64,000 nucleotides of DNA from Deferrisoma camini S3R1 (GTDB lineage: Bacteria > Desulfobacterota > Deferrisomatia > Deferrisomatales > Deferrisomataceae). Where the stretch lies: positions 3,722,264-3,786,263 of the forward strand of contig NZ_JAFN01000001.1 in the NCBI RefSeq assembly GCF_000526155.1, written 5' to 3'. The notes beneath the pieces are model-generated. The model did no database searches. It had not been told where the DNA came from and worked only from the letters and a program-made list of their open reading frames with translations. Made by a program: the position numbers and the translations under genes. Below are positions 26,761 through 35,204 of this stretch, piece after piece (within the stretch, counting starts at the first letter, position 1; each line of letters begins with the position of its first letter).

Positions 26761-26837
26761 GCCGCTTCCGCCCCGCGTGGGGGCGTGGTACGGTGCCGGG
26801 AGATTCCCAGACCGGTTCGGGGCGCGAGACAAGAACG

Positions 26838-28511
26838 ATGGGCCTACACCTTGATTCATCCACCCGTAAGAGGCTTGGCGCGTTCTACACCGACGGGGCC
26901 GTGGTGGAGTTCCTCGTTGCTTGGGGGGCACGAAAGCCGCGGCGCCGGGTTCTGGACCCATCCTGCGGAGACGGCCGGTTCCTGGAGGCCGCCGCCCGCA
27001 GGGGCGTGCCGGAGCTGATCGGATGCGACCTGGACCCTGAAGCGCTCGCCATGGCGCAGCAGAGGCTGAACGGCGCGGACTCGGATGCGCGCTGGATCCG
27101 AGGGGATTTTTTCGAGCTTTCCCCGGCAGACCTCGGGTCGGTGGATCTTGTGGTGGGAAACCCGCCCTACGTCCGGTACCAGAGTTTCCGGGGAGAAACG
27201 CGGCGCCGGGCCCTCACATCCGCCGCGGAGATGGGGGTGCGCCTGACGGGGCTCACCTCCTCCTGGGCCCCGTTTCTGCTCCATGCCACGCGATTCCTGG
27301 AGACGGGGGGAGACCTGGCGATGGTCGTGCCCGCAGAGCTCGTGCACGCCCAGTACGGGGTGGCGACGTTGCGGGGCCTCCTGAAACACTTCGGGCGTCT
27401 CCGACTCCTCGGGTTCGACCGGAATCTGTTCCCGGAGGCCCAGGAGGAGACGTTTCTTCTGTTGGCTGAGGAGCGTGGAAAGGCCTCGGACCGCATGGAG
27501 TGGGTGGATGTGGGCGATCCCGAGGGTTTGCTCCGGCTGTTGGACGTGGAGCCGCCCAGCGTACCGCTCGTCGTGGCGGGAACGGTTCGGTTCGGAGAGG
27601 CGCTGATCGGACCGGAGGCCCGGAAGGTGTGGCACCGGTGGAGGGGGTCTCGGTACGTACGCACGTTGGGGTCCATCGGACGGGTCGTGAACGGATATGT
27701 TTCGGGGGACAACGGCTTTTTCCACCGGACCCTCGACGAAGGGGCGGAATTGGGCATGCCCAGCCGTTGGCTTGTTCCGGCGGCCCGAAGCGCGAAATCC
27801 CTGAGGGGGCTTTTCTTCTCCGAGGAGGACGTCCGAGCTTTGGAGGCCAGGGGGGTGGCCCATCATCTGGTCGTGCCGGAGGATGGGTTGTTCGGCGCCG
27901 CCACTGCCGATGCTCTGGCCCGGTGGTGCAGGTTGGGGGAGCAGGAGGGTGTGCCTGACCGGTACAAATGCCGAACCCGGCGTCCCTGGTGGAGGGTCCC
28001 GGGGGTCTACACGGCGGACGTGTTCTGGTCCTACATGATCGGCGATCTGCCGCGGGTCAGCGTAAACCGGGCAGGGGCGGTGTTCGCGAACAGCTTGCAC
28101 GGGGTGCGGTTGCAAAAGGACCACGTCGATCCACGGCGGGTCGCGTTGGCCGCGTACACCTCCCTGGGATTGCTGGCCATGGAGTTGGAAGGCCGGGTGT
28201 ACGGCGGGGGGGTGTTGAAGCTGGAACCCACAGAGTGTGCCGCGATTCCGCTTCCCTTCCCCCCGGTGGAGGCCGAGGATCTGGACAGGGTTGCGCAACG
28301 GGTGGACGCGTGCCTGCGGCAAGGCGAGTTTGAAGGGGCCATTGCCCGGGCCGATGAGCTCCTGCTGATCCGGGGACTGGGGATGGCCGAGGAAGAGGTG
28401 CTTGTTCTGCGAGACGCGTGGCACCGGTTGGTCGAGCGACGGAAGCGTCGTAGACCTGCGCGGACCCCGAACCCGGCAGAAAGGAGACCGGCCGATGGGG
28501 ACCCGGCTTGA
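26838..28511 (+). CDS. N6-adenine DNA methyltransferase (Eco57I-like)
   Basis: A 557-residue methyltransferase. The SAM-binding FYTDGAVVEFLV and VLDPSCGDGRFLEAA blocks are followed by the catalytic NPPYVRYQ, the signature of gamma-class adenine-N6 enzymes. The C-terminal 300 residues (from about VSGDNGFFHR) should recognise the target sequence. The product modifies the host genome to protect it from the partner nuclease. It is followed by and overlaps (17 bp) a gene that is probably the restriction enzyme. A longer open frame upstream is a shadow; the ATG at 26838 fits the start of the fold. Confidence 0.86.
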   Translation: MGLHLDSSTRKRLGAFYTDGAVVEFLVAWGARKPRRRVLDPSCGDGRFLEAAARRGVPELIGCDLDPEALAMAQQRLNGADSDARWIRGDFFELSPADLGSVDLVVGNPPYVRYQSFRGETRRRALTSAAEMGVRLTGLTSSWAPFLLHATRFLETGGDLAMVVPAELVHAQYGVATLRGLLKHFGRLRLLGFDRNLFPEAQEETFLLLAEERGKASDRMEWVDVGDPEGLLRLLDVEPPSVPLVVAGTVRFGEALIGPEARKVWHRWRGSRYVRTLGSIGRVVNGYVSGDNGFFHRTLDEGAELGMPSRWLVPAARSAKSLRGLFFSEEDVRALEARGVAHHLVVPEDGLFGAATADALARWCRLGEQEGVPDRYKCRTRRPWWRVPGVYTADVFWSYMIGDLPRVSVNRAGAVFANSLHGVRLQKDHVDPRRVALAAYTSLGLLAMELEGRVYGGGVLKLEPTECAAIPLPFPPVEAEDLDRVAQRVDACLRQGEFEGAIARADELLLIRGLGMAEEEVLVLRDAWHRLVERRKRRRPARTPNPAERRPADGDPA

Positions 28512-29154
28512 GGCGCGGCTGCGAGGTGTTCTGGCGAGCATTCCGGCGCCCGGCGCCAACGGCACCCGTGCGGAGAAAAAGAACTACACCGAAGCGTTGA
28601 GCAGTCAGGTGACCGAGGCGCTCGCCGACGCATTTCGGGAGGCCGGCCTGCCGGGCGTCAGGGCGCCACGGGGCCGGGACAAGCAGTTCATGGGAGGATA
28701 CGGGACGAAGGGCGTGGATGCGTACCTGTCGGACGAAAAGCACGGGCTTCTTCTCTCCTCCGGAACAAAGGGGCTCCTTTACGATGTTCCGAAGAATCTG
28801 AAGAACCGGTACCGGGACATGGTGATGGAGGCGCTGGAGCTTCACAAGCGGTTCCCGTACGCGGTGTGCGGACATCTCCTGTTCCTGGGAAAATCCGAGG
28901 CAGATCGCACCTCGAAGGCCTTCGGGACGGTGCTCGGTGAGGCCGTTGCCCTCCTGCAAGGAATCTCGGGCCGCACCCGACCCGATGAACCCCCCGAGCT
29001 TTACGAGGTGGTGGGGGTGACGCTGTTAGACCCAGGGGAGCCGGAGTCTCTCGACCTCTATCCTTCTGGGGTGCCGGAAGCCCTACAAGGGGGCAGGTAC
29101 GTGGATCGAATGGTTCGCCGTTTTCGGGTGCGCACCCCCTTTTACCGCCCGTAG
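28495..29154 (+). CDS. Probable restriction endonuclease partner of the methyltransferase
   Basis: A 219-residue cytoplasmic protein, start supported by AAAGGAGACC and by a 17-bp overlap with the methyltransferase gene. No family is recognised with certainty. The segment GVDAYLSDEKHGLLLSSGTKG fits a PD-(D/E)XK-like pattern in which the acidic residue before xK is replaced (D-x12-SGTK), and the following KNLKNRYRDMVMEALEL helix with HLLFLG is common in such nucleases. The context, size and coupling to an N6-adenine methyltransferase are the main reasons for the call. It could also be an unrelated accessory protein. Confidence 0.55.
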   Translation: MGTRLEARLRGVLASIPAPGANGTRAEKKNYTEALSSQVTEALADAFREAGLPGVRAPRGRDKQFMGGYGTKGVDAYLSDEKHGLLLSSGTKGLLYDVPKNLKNRYRDMVMEALELHKRFPYAVCGHLLFLGKSEADRTSKAFGTVLGEAVALLQGISGRTRPDEPPELYEVVGVTLLDPGEPESLDLYPSGVPEALQGGRYVDRMVRRFRVRTPFYRP

Positions 29155-29166
29155 ATCGGGTCCCCC

Positions 29167-30528
29167 ATGGCCAAGACCCGGACCGTGTTCGAGTGCCAGC
29201 AGTGCGGGGCCCAGAGCCCCAAGTGGCTGGGCCGGTGCCCCGACTGCGGGGCGTGGGGCAGCCTCGCCGAGGTGCGGCAGGAGGCCGCCCCCGCCAAGGG
29301 GGCCTATGCGGGGCTCGCCACCTCGGCCGAGGTGGCGCCGCTCGCCGAGGTGGAGGGAGGGGCGGAGAGCCGGTGGCCCTCGGGCCTGCCCGAGCTCGAC
29401 CGGGTGCTGGGCGGGGGCATCGTGGCCGGGTCGGCCGTGCTGGTGGGGGGGGACCCGGGCATCGGAAAGTCCACCCTGCTCCTCCAGTTGGTCCAGGCCC
29501 AGGCCCGGAGCGGCCGCAAAGCGCTCTACGTCACGGGCGAGGAGTCGGCCCGCCAGATCCGCATGCGGGCCGACCGGCTGGGCGGCCCTCCGCCCGGCCT
29601 GTACGTGTTGAGCGAGACCGATCTGGGCCGGGTGCTCGCGGCCGTGGACCGGGTGGGGCCCGAGATCCTGGTGGCCGACAGCGTCCAGACCCTGTACTCC
29701 CCCGAGATCGGCAGCGCGCCGGGCACGGTGAGCCAGGTGCGCGAGGTGTCGGGGCGCTTGGCGGTGCTGGCCAAGGGCCGGGGGGTGCCGGTGTTCCTGG
29801 TGGGCCACGTGACCAAGGAGGGGGCCCTGGCCGGGCCCCGGCTGCTGGAGCACATGGTGGACACCGTGCTCTACTTCGAGGGCGACCGGGGCCACCCCTA
29901 CCGGATCCTCCGGGCCGTGAAGAACCGGTTCGGATCCACCAACGAGGTGGGGGTGTTCGAGATGGGCGAGGCCGGGCTCCAAGGCGTGGCCAACCCCTCG
30001 GCCCTGTTCCTGGCCGAGCGGCCCAAAGGTGCCGCCGGCTCGGCCGTGGTGCCGTGCCTCGAAGGGACCCGAACGCTTCTTGTGGAGGTTCAGGCCCTGG
30101 TGGCCCCGGCAACCTTTGCCGCACCCCAGCGCACCACCTCGGGGGTGGAGCGCAACCGGGTCCAGATCCTGGCGGCCCTGCTGGAGCGGAGGCTGGGCCT
30201 GCCGCTGGCCACCCACGACATCTTCGTGAATGTGGCCGGGGGGCTCCGGGTCGCGGAGCCGGCCGTGGACCTGGCCGTGGTGGCCGCCCTGATCAGTGCG
30301 TTCCGGGACCGGCCGCTTCCGGCGGACGCGGTGTTCTTCGGCGAGGTGGGGTTGGCCGGCGAGGTGCGGGGCGTGTCGCGGGCCGACGCCCGGCTGGCCG
30401 AGGCCCGGGAGCTGGGGTTCGGACGGGCGTTCGTGCCCCTTCCCGCGGCAAGGCATTTGCATGGAACCGGGGGTATCGATCTCATCGGGGTGCCTTCGGT
30501 GGCCGATCTCCTCGACCGCCTGGGGTAG
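29167..30528 (+). CDS. radA: DNA repair protein RadA (Sms)
   Basis: A 453-residue protein of the usual RadA length. It has an N-terminal zinc finger CQQCGAQSPKWLGRCPDCGAW, Walker A GGDPGIGKSTLLLQ, the KNRFGSTNEVGVFEM block that is diagnostic of RadA, and a C-terminal Lon-like domain (NRVQILAALLERRLGLPL, LPADAVFFGEVGLAGEVR). It drives branch migration of recombination intermediates. It begins 12 bp after the restriction gene on the same strand. Confidence 0.96.
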   Translation: MAKTRTVFECQQCGAQSPKWLGRCPDCGAWGSLAEVRQEAAPAKGAYAGLATSAEVAPLAEVEGGAESRWPSGLPELDRVLGGGIVAGSAVLVGGDPGIGKSTLLLQLVQAQARSGRKALYVTGEESARQIRMRADRLGGPPPGLYVLSETDLGRVLAAVDRVGPEILVADSVQTLYSPEIGSAPGTVSQVREVSGRLAVLAKGRGVPVFLVGHVTKEGALAGPRLLEHMVDTVLYFEGDRGHPYRILRAVKNRFGSTNEVGVFEMGEAGLQGVANPSALFLAERPKGAAGSAVVPCLEGTRTLLVEVQALVAPATFAAPQRTTSGVERNRVQILAALLERRLGLPLATHDIFVNVAGGLRVAEPAVDLAVVAALISAFRDRPLPADAVFFGEVGLAGEVRGVSRADARLAEARELGFGRAFVPLPAARHLHGTGGIDLIGVPSVADLLDRLG

Positions 30529-30617
30529 CCCGGACGGTCCACGCGGTGCCTCGGCGCCTGGGGACGAACGGCGCTCCCCCGCGGCGAACGAGTCCGCGCC
30601 CGATTCCCAGGGGTGCC

Positions 30618-32645
30618 ATGGGTCTTCCTGCCAAGCTGCTGCTCGGGTTCCTCGTCCTGTCCCTGGCGCCGATCGCGGTCATGACGGGCCTGTCCCTCAA
30701 ACATCTGGTTACCATCCAGGCCACGGCGGTGGACGAGACCCGCGCGCTCCTGATCTCGGCCCAGATCAACCGGATGACCGAGCGGCTCGCCCAGGAGTCC
30801 ACCCGGCTGGCCAGCGTGTTCCAGCGACTGCGCGACGAGATCCACGTGGTACAGCGGTTCGCCGAGGCGTTCCGAGCCGACCCGGAGGCGTTCCCCTACC
30901 GCAACGGCAGCCGGTACCGGATCGCCCCGGACGGCAGCTACGGCAACCCCGACGACGACGGAAACTCCGTGCTGTTCGTGCCCCGGTACCGTCCGGACCT
31001 GACGCGCCTCGCCCGGGCCACCGAGGTGTTCGACGTGGTGGCGCGGCCCCTGGTGGAACGGGAGGAACGGATCGTTCTGGCCTGGATCATCCTGAAGGAG
31101 GGGCTGACCCGGGCCTATCCCTGGCGGGACTTCGGGGACATGCCCCGGGAGAAGGACTACACGACCTGGCCGTTCTACTACCTGGCCGACCCTTCCCACA
31201 ACCCGGCCCGGGAGGAGGTGTTCACCGACCTGTACCTGGACCCCCTGAGCGGCGAGTGGATGATCTCGTGCCTGGCGCCGGTCTACGTGGGGGGAGACCA
31301 CGTGGCCACGGTGGGCATGGATGTGACCGTGGACAACCTGCTCCGGGACATCGCGGCCATCCGGTTGTCTCCGGACTCCAGTTCGGCCCTCCTCTCCGGC
31401 AACCGCATCCTGGCCGCGTCCGAGAACTTTCCGTTGGCCGCACTGGGCCTGGATCCGTCCCGTCCGGCCCACGGCCAGGATCTGGGAGAGGCCGGGGAGC
31501 CCGAGGTGGCCGCCCTGTTCGCCTCTCTGCCGGGCACGGGCGAGGGGGTGCGGTTCCTGAAAGGCGGAGGGCGGTGGTTCGTGGGGGCTGCAACGGTGGC
31601 CCCGCCGGGGTGGCGCATCGCGATCCTGGTGCCCGAGGACGACGTGGTGGGCCCGGCCTACGAGAGCGCCGGCCGGATCCTGAGCGAGACCGACCGGATC
31701 CGGTCGAACTTCATCCACATCCTGGTGTTCTCCACCCTCGGGGTGCTGGGGCTGACCTGGCTCGTGGCCGTTCACCAGTCCCGGGGGCTCCGCACCCTGC
31801 TCCGGGGCATTCGCCGGATCGGGGAGGGCGACCTCAAATACCGTCTCCCCGAGGGCCCGGGGGACGCGGGTCGGCTGGCCAGCGCCTTGAACTCCATGGC
31901 CGAGGGCCTCCAGCAGAAGAAACGGGAGCTGGAGCGGGTGTACGCCGAGGTGGAGCAGGAACGCAAGCTCTCGGCCGTGGGACGGCTGGCCGCGGGGGTG
32001 GCCCACGAGGTGAACACCCCGCTGGCCACCATCGCCACCTACGCCCAGCTGCTCCGGCGTCGGCCCGATCTGCCCCCCGAGGTCCAGGACGACCTGAACG
32101 TGGTGCTGGGCGAGGTGCGGCGGATCCAGGACAAGGTGGGTGGGTTGCTGGACCTCGCGCGGCTGGAGGGCCCCTGTCGTGTGTCCGCGGACCTCAACCG
32201 GCTGGTCCAGGACGTGGTGGGGCTGGCCCGCCACGAGGCCGAGGCCCGGGGGTGCTTGCTGCGGACCCAGCTCGACCCGGCCCTGCCCGCCGTCCGGGTG
32301 GACCGCTCCGGCATGAAGCAGGTGCTGTGGAACCTGATCGGGAACGCCCTGGACGCCCAGGGAGCGGGGGGGGCCGTTTGGGTGCGCACCCGAGGGCCGA
32401 ACGGCCAGGGGCCGCACCGGGTGGTTCTCGAGGTGGAGGACGAGGGGCCCGGCATCCCCGAGCACCTGCTGCCGAAGGTGTTCGAGCCGTTCTTCACCAC
32501 CAAGGAGGTGGGCCAGGGAACCGGCCTCGGGTTGCCGGTATCGTTTCGGATCGTGAGGAGCCACGGTGGCCGAATGGAGGTGGAGAACCGTCGGCCCCGG
32601 GGCTGCGTGTTCCGGGTGGAGATTCCGGTGGAGGAGGACCCATGA
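30618..32645 (+). CDS. Cache-HAMP sensor histidine kinase
   Basis: A 675-residue membrane kinase. A first membrane helix (LLLGFLVLSLAPIAVMTGLSL) precedes a roughly 330-residue periplasmic double-Cache-like sensing domain (DYTTWPFYYLADP, CLAPVYVGGDHVATVGMDVTV). A second helix (FIHILVFSTLGVLGLTWLVAV), a HAMP segment, a coiled coil, a HisKA helix (RLAAGVAHEVNTPLATI) and an HATPase domain (NLIGNALDAQ, GTGLGLPVS) follow. The stop overlaps the start of the NtrC-type regulator as ATGA, so the two form a two-component pair. The Cache domain senses a small extracytoplasmic ligand; the QHNDH operon downstream suggests an amine or its product. Confidence 0.87.
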   Translation: MGLPAKLLLGFLVLSLAPIAVMTGLSLKHLVTIQATAVDETRALLISAQINRMTERLAQESTRLASVFQRLRDEIHVVQRFAEAFRADPEAFPYRNGSRYRIAPDGSYGNPDDDGNSVLFVPRYRPDLTRLARATEVFDVVARPLVEREERIVLAWIILKEGLTRAYPWRDFGDMPREKDYTTWPFYYLADPSHNPAREEVFTDLYLDPLSGEWMISCLAPVYVGGDHVATVGMDVTVDNLLRDIAAIRLSPDSSSALLSGNRILAASENFPLAALGLDPSRPAHGQDLGEAGEPEVAALFASLPGTGEGVRFLKGGGRWFVGAATVAPPGWRIAILVPEDDVVGPAYESAGRILSETDRIRSNFIHILVFSTLGVLGLTWLVAVHQSRGLRTLLRGIRRIGEGDLKYRLPEGPGDAGRLASALNSMAEGLQQKKRELERVYAEVEQERKLSAVGRLAAGVAHEVNTPLATIATYAQLLRRRPDLPPEVQDDLNVVLGEVRRIQDKVGGLLDLARLEGPCRVSADLNRLVQDVVGLARHEAEARGCLLRTQLDPALPAVRVDRSGMKQVLWNLIGNALDAQGAGGAVWVRTRGPNGQGPHRVVLEVEDEGPGIPEHLLPKVFEPFFTTKEVGQGTGLGLPVSFRIVRSHGGRMEVENRRPRGCVFRVEIPVEEDP

Positions 32646-34039
32646 GCCCGGGGGAGGCGGCGCGGATCCTTCTGGTGGACGACGACGAGAGGTTGCTCCA
32701 GGCCCTGGAGAAGGCGCTGGTGTCCATGGGGTACGAGGTGTGCGCCGAGACCCGGCCGGCCCGGGCCGTGGAGAAGGCGGCGGAGTGGGGGCCGGACGTG
32801 GCAGTGGTGGACCTCAGAATGCCCGGCATGGGGGGGCTGGAACTGGGCAAGACCCTGTTGGAGCGCATGCCGGGCCTCCCCGTCGTGGTGCTCACGGGGT
32901 ACGGCACGATCCGGGGGGCGGTGGAGGCCCTGCGAAAGGGCATGTTCGATTACTTGACCAAGCCCTTCGACCTGGACGAGGTGGACCTGACCCTGCGTCG
33001 GGCGGTGGAGCAGGGGCGGCTCCGCCGGCAGAACCGGGGGCTCTCCGAGGCCCTGGCCCGGGCCGGGCCGTGGGGCGGGCTGGTGGGCCGCAGCCGCGCG
33101 ATGGAGGAGGTGAGGCGCGCGGTGGAGATCGCCGCCTCCACCGACTCCACGGTGCTGGTGACCGGGGAGACCGGCACGGGCAAGGAGTTGGTGGCCCGGG
33201 CGCTGCACCGAAGGGGCAGCCGGCGTGACGAGCCGTTCGTGACCGTGGACTGCGCAGGGGTCCATGGTCCGCTTCTGGAGAGCGAGCTGTTCGGCCACAC
33301 CCGCGGAGCCTTCACCGGGGCTCTTCGGGATCGGCCGGGGTACTTCGAGGTCGCCGCCCGGGGCACCGTGTTCCTCGACGAGATCGGCGAGCTGGAGCTG
33401 CCTCTGCAGAAGAAGCTTCTGCGGGTGCTGGAGGCCCGGACCTTCTCCCGGGTGGGGGAGACCCGGGAGCGCCTCAGCCGGGCCCGGGTGGTGGCGGCCA
33501 CGAACCGGGACCTGGAGGCCGAGGTGGATGCCGGCCGGTTCCGCTCCGATCTGTACTACCGCCTCCGGGTGATCCAGATCCGGATTCCGCCGCTTCGGGA
33601 GCGGCCGGAGGACGTGGCTCCCCTGGTGGAGCACCATCTGCCCCGCTTGGCTCGCCGTCTGGGCCGGCGAACCCAGGGGATCACGCCCCAGGCCCTGGCT
33701 ACGCTCGAGGGATACGCTTGGCCCGGAAACGTCCGTGAGCTCGTGAACCTGCTGGAGCACGCCCTGGTGTTCCACGACCCCCCGGTGCTGGATCTCGGGC
33801 ATCTGCCGCCGGGCCTCCACCAAGGGAGCGAGGCCCCGGAGGCATCCCCACTCACCTACACCGAGGTGAAGTCCCAGGCCGTGGAGGAGGCCACCCGCCG
33901 GTACCTGGTGGGGCTCCTGCAACGGTACCGAGGGAACGTCTCCCGGGTGGCGAAGCACGCCGGCCTGAACCGGCGCCACGTCCACCGCCTCCTCAACTCC
34001 CTGGGGCTGGACCTGTCCGCCTACCGCCGGTCGGGATAG
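32642..34039 (+). CDS. NtrC-family sigma-54-dependent response regulator
   Basis: A 465-residue activator. Residues 1-120 form a receiver domain (LLVDDDER, phosphorylatable D in VVDLRMPGMGG, K in YLTKPF). Residues 145-385 are the AAA+ domain with TGETGTGKELVAR, the sigma-54-contacting RGAFTGA loop and FLDEIGELE. The C-terminal part is a Fis-type helix-turn-helix (RYRGNVSRVAKHAGLNRRH). It is coupled to the Cache kinase by ATGA overlap. Its likely targets are the dyads at 34065-34162 and the sigma-54-like promoter in front of the amine-dehydrogenase operon. Confidence 0.92.
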   Translation: MSPGEAARILLVDDDERLLQALEKALVSMGYEVCAETRPARAVEKAAEWGPDVAVVDLRMPGMGGLELGKTLLERMPGLPVVVLTGYGTIRGAVEALRKGMFDYLTKPFDLDEVDLTLRRAVEQGRLRRQNRGLSEALARAGPWGGLVGRSRAMEEVRRAVEIAASTDSTVLVTGETGTGKELVARALHRRGSRRDEPFVTVDCAGVHGPLLESELFGHTRGAFTGALRDRPGYFEVAARGTVFLDEIGELELPLQKKLLRVLEARTFSRVGETRERLSRARVVAATNRDLEAEVDAGRFRSDLYYRLRVIQIRIPPLRERPEDVAPLVEHHLPRLARRLGRRTQGITPQALATLEGYAWPGNVRELVNLLEHALVFHDPPVLDLGHLPPGLHQGSEAPEASPLTYTEVKSQAVEEATRRYLVGLLQRYRGNVSRVAKHAGLNRRHVHRLLNSLGLDLSAYRRSG

Positions 34040-34064
34040 GGCCGGCCTCCTGCCCCGCCTCGCC

Positions 34065-34162
34065 GGGACACGCGCGTCCCGGTGGGGCTCCCCTTACCCC
34101 CCCGAGTTGAGACATGCATGTCCCGCCGAACGGGGCCGGTGGGACACGGATGCCCGTGTTCC
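34065..34162. promoter_or_regulatory. Three related dyads upstream of the amine dehydrogenase operon
   Basis: The dyads are GGGAC/GTCCC at 34065-34080, GAGACATGCATGTCCC at 34109-34124, and GGGACACGG/CCGTGTTCC at 34141-34162. They share a GGGACA(C/T)G half-site with its reverse complement. Centre spacings are 44 and 35 bp. They lie 67-180 bp upstream of a sigma-54-like promoter, a usual position for NtrC-family enhancers, and directly after the gene of an NtrC-type regulator. Confidence 0.55.
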
Positions 34163-34228
34163 GGGTACAGGCAAACCTTCGTTTGTCGTCCGATTTGTTC
34201 TGTGTTCTGTATAACCCCCTTAAATAAA

Positions 34229-34245
34229 TTGGATATTGTGTCGCT
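34229..34245 (+). promoter_or_regulatory. Candidate sigma-54 promoter
   Basis: TTGG at 34229-34232 and GC at 34243-34244 give the GG-N10-GC spacing required for sigma-54, in an AT-rich patch of an otherwise GC-rich window. The match is partial: the -24 element is TTGGAT rather than TTGGCAC and the -12 element TCGC rather than TTGC. A start near 34256 would leave a leader of about 85 bases before the outer-membrane protein gene. A second GCATGCATG repeat lies in this leader at 34279-34287. Confidence 0.35.
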
Positions 34246-34339
34246 TGCTCGTTTTTGTCGGGATGGGAGCATGAGTGGGCATGCATGTTGAAAAGGCGTT
34301 TGCCTCGTGTGGCTCCCCCGCGAGAAAGGAGGATGACGA

Positions 34340-35185
34340 ATGGCGAGACGGACTCTGGCGGTACTCGTGCTGGCGTTGCTGTGGGCAACCGCCAGCCAGG
34401 CGATCCTGGTGGACCCCTACGACAACATCCTGGCGCCGGACGGCTACTACGGTCTCCTCTATCTCAACTACTACCAGGCGGACGAGTTCACCGGCCCCGA
34501 CGGCGACAAGGCGGCGGACATCGACCTGACCGCCACGGTCGCGGTCGTTCGGCCGTTGGCCTACTTCCACGTGGGGCCGGTACCGGCTGCGTTCCAGGTG
34601 ATCGTGCCGTTCGGGAAGGTGGAGGAGACCGATCTGTTCGACGAGGACTCGTCCGGCCTGGGAGACGTCATCTTCGGCCCGGGGATCTTCCTGTACACCA
34701 ACCAGAACACGAACACCTACGTGTCCTACTGGTTCTACGTGTTCACCCCCACCGGCGAGTGGGACAAGGATCAGACCATCAATCTGGGCCAGAACCACTG
34801 GTATTTCGAGCACCAGCTCGCGTTCAACCAGATCCTCGGCAAGTGGGTGTTCGACATGAACCTGAACTACTACCACCACCTTGAGGAGCCCGACAACGAC
34901 TGGAAGGCCCCCCCGCGGTTCGAGCTGGAGCTGAGCCTGGCGTACCAGGCAACCGACCGGCTGGTCCTCGGGCTCAACGGCGGCGGGTACTGGGACCTGG
35001 ACAACGCGGAGATGGACGGCACCGAGGTGGACGACACCAAGGCGAAGCGGATCCAGTTCGGCCCCACCCTCGGGTACCAGATCACCGACCGGTTCGGGGC
35101 GAACCTGCGTTGGACCCGGGACCTGTCGGCCGCCAACGACGTGAAGGGCGACGACGTGTGGCTGCGGTTCTCCTACGCGTTCTGA
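34340..35185 (+). CDS. Outer-membrane transporter barrel (phenol-pathway MetA type)
   Basis: A 281-residue exported protein: signal peptide RRTLAVLVLALLWATASQA, then amphipathic beta strands ending in an aromatic terminus (WLRFSYAF), as expected of an outer-membrane barrel. The spacing of GLGDVIFGPGIFLYT and HQLAFNQILGKWVFDMNLNY resembles the transporter family associated with meta-cleavage pathways. It is the first gene of the operon, 19 bp before the amine-dehydrogenase alpha subunit, so it probably admits amine substrate into the periplasm. The GGAGGATGACG ribosome site fits. Confidence 0.78.
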   Translation: MARRTLAVLVLALLWATASQAILVDPYDNILAPDGYYGLLYLNYYQADEFTGPDGDKAADIDLTATVAVVRPLAYFHVGPVPAAFQVIVPFGKVEETDLFDEDSSGLGDVIFGPGIFLYTNQNTNTYVSYWFYVFTPTGEWDKDQTINLGQNHWYFEHQLAFNQILGKWVFDMNLNYYHHLEEPDNDWKAPPRFELELSLAYQATDRLVLGLNGGGYWDLDNAEMDGTEVDDTKAKRIQFGPTLGYQITDRFGANLRWTRDLSAANDVKGDDVWLRFSYAF

Positions 35186-35204
35186 AGGAAAGGAGCAGAG
35201 ACCC

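Noticed and set aside
24706-26961. A 751-codon minus-strand frame over the TraB-like gene
   Set aside because: Low-complexity His/Gly/Pro/Arg composition without any domain; the plus-strand protein has a coherent fold pattern.
34229-34290. A second sigma-54 site at TGGGCATGCATGTTGA
   Set aside because: The spacing leaves GA where GC is required, so the match is worse than the element at 34229.
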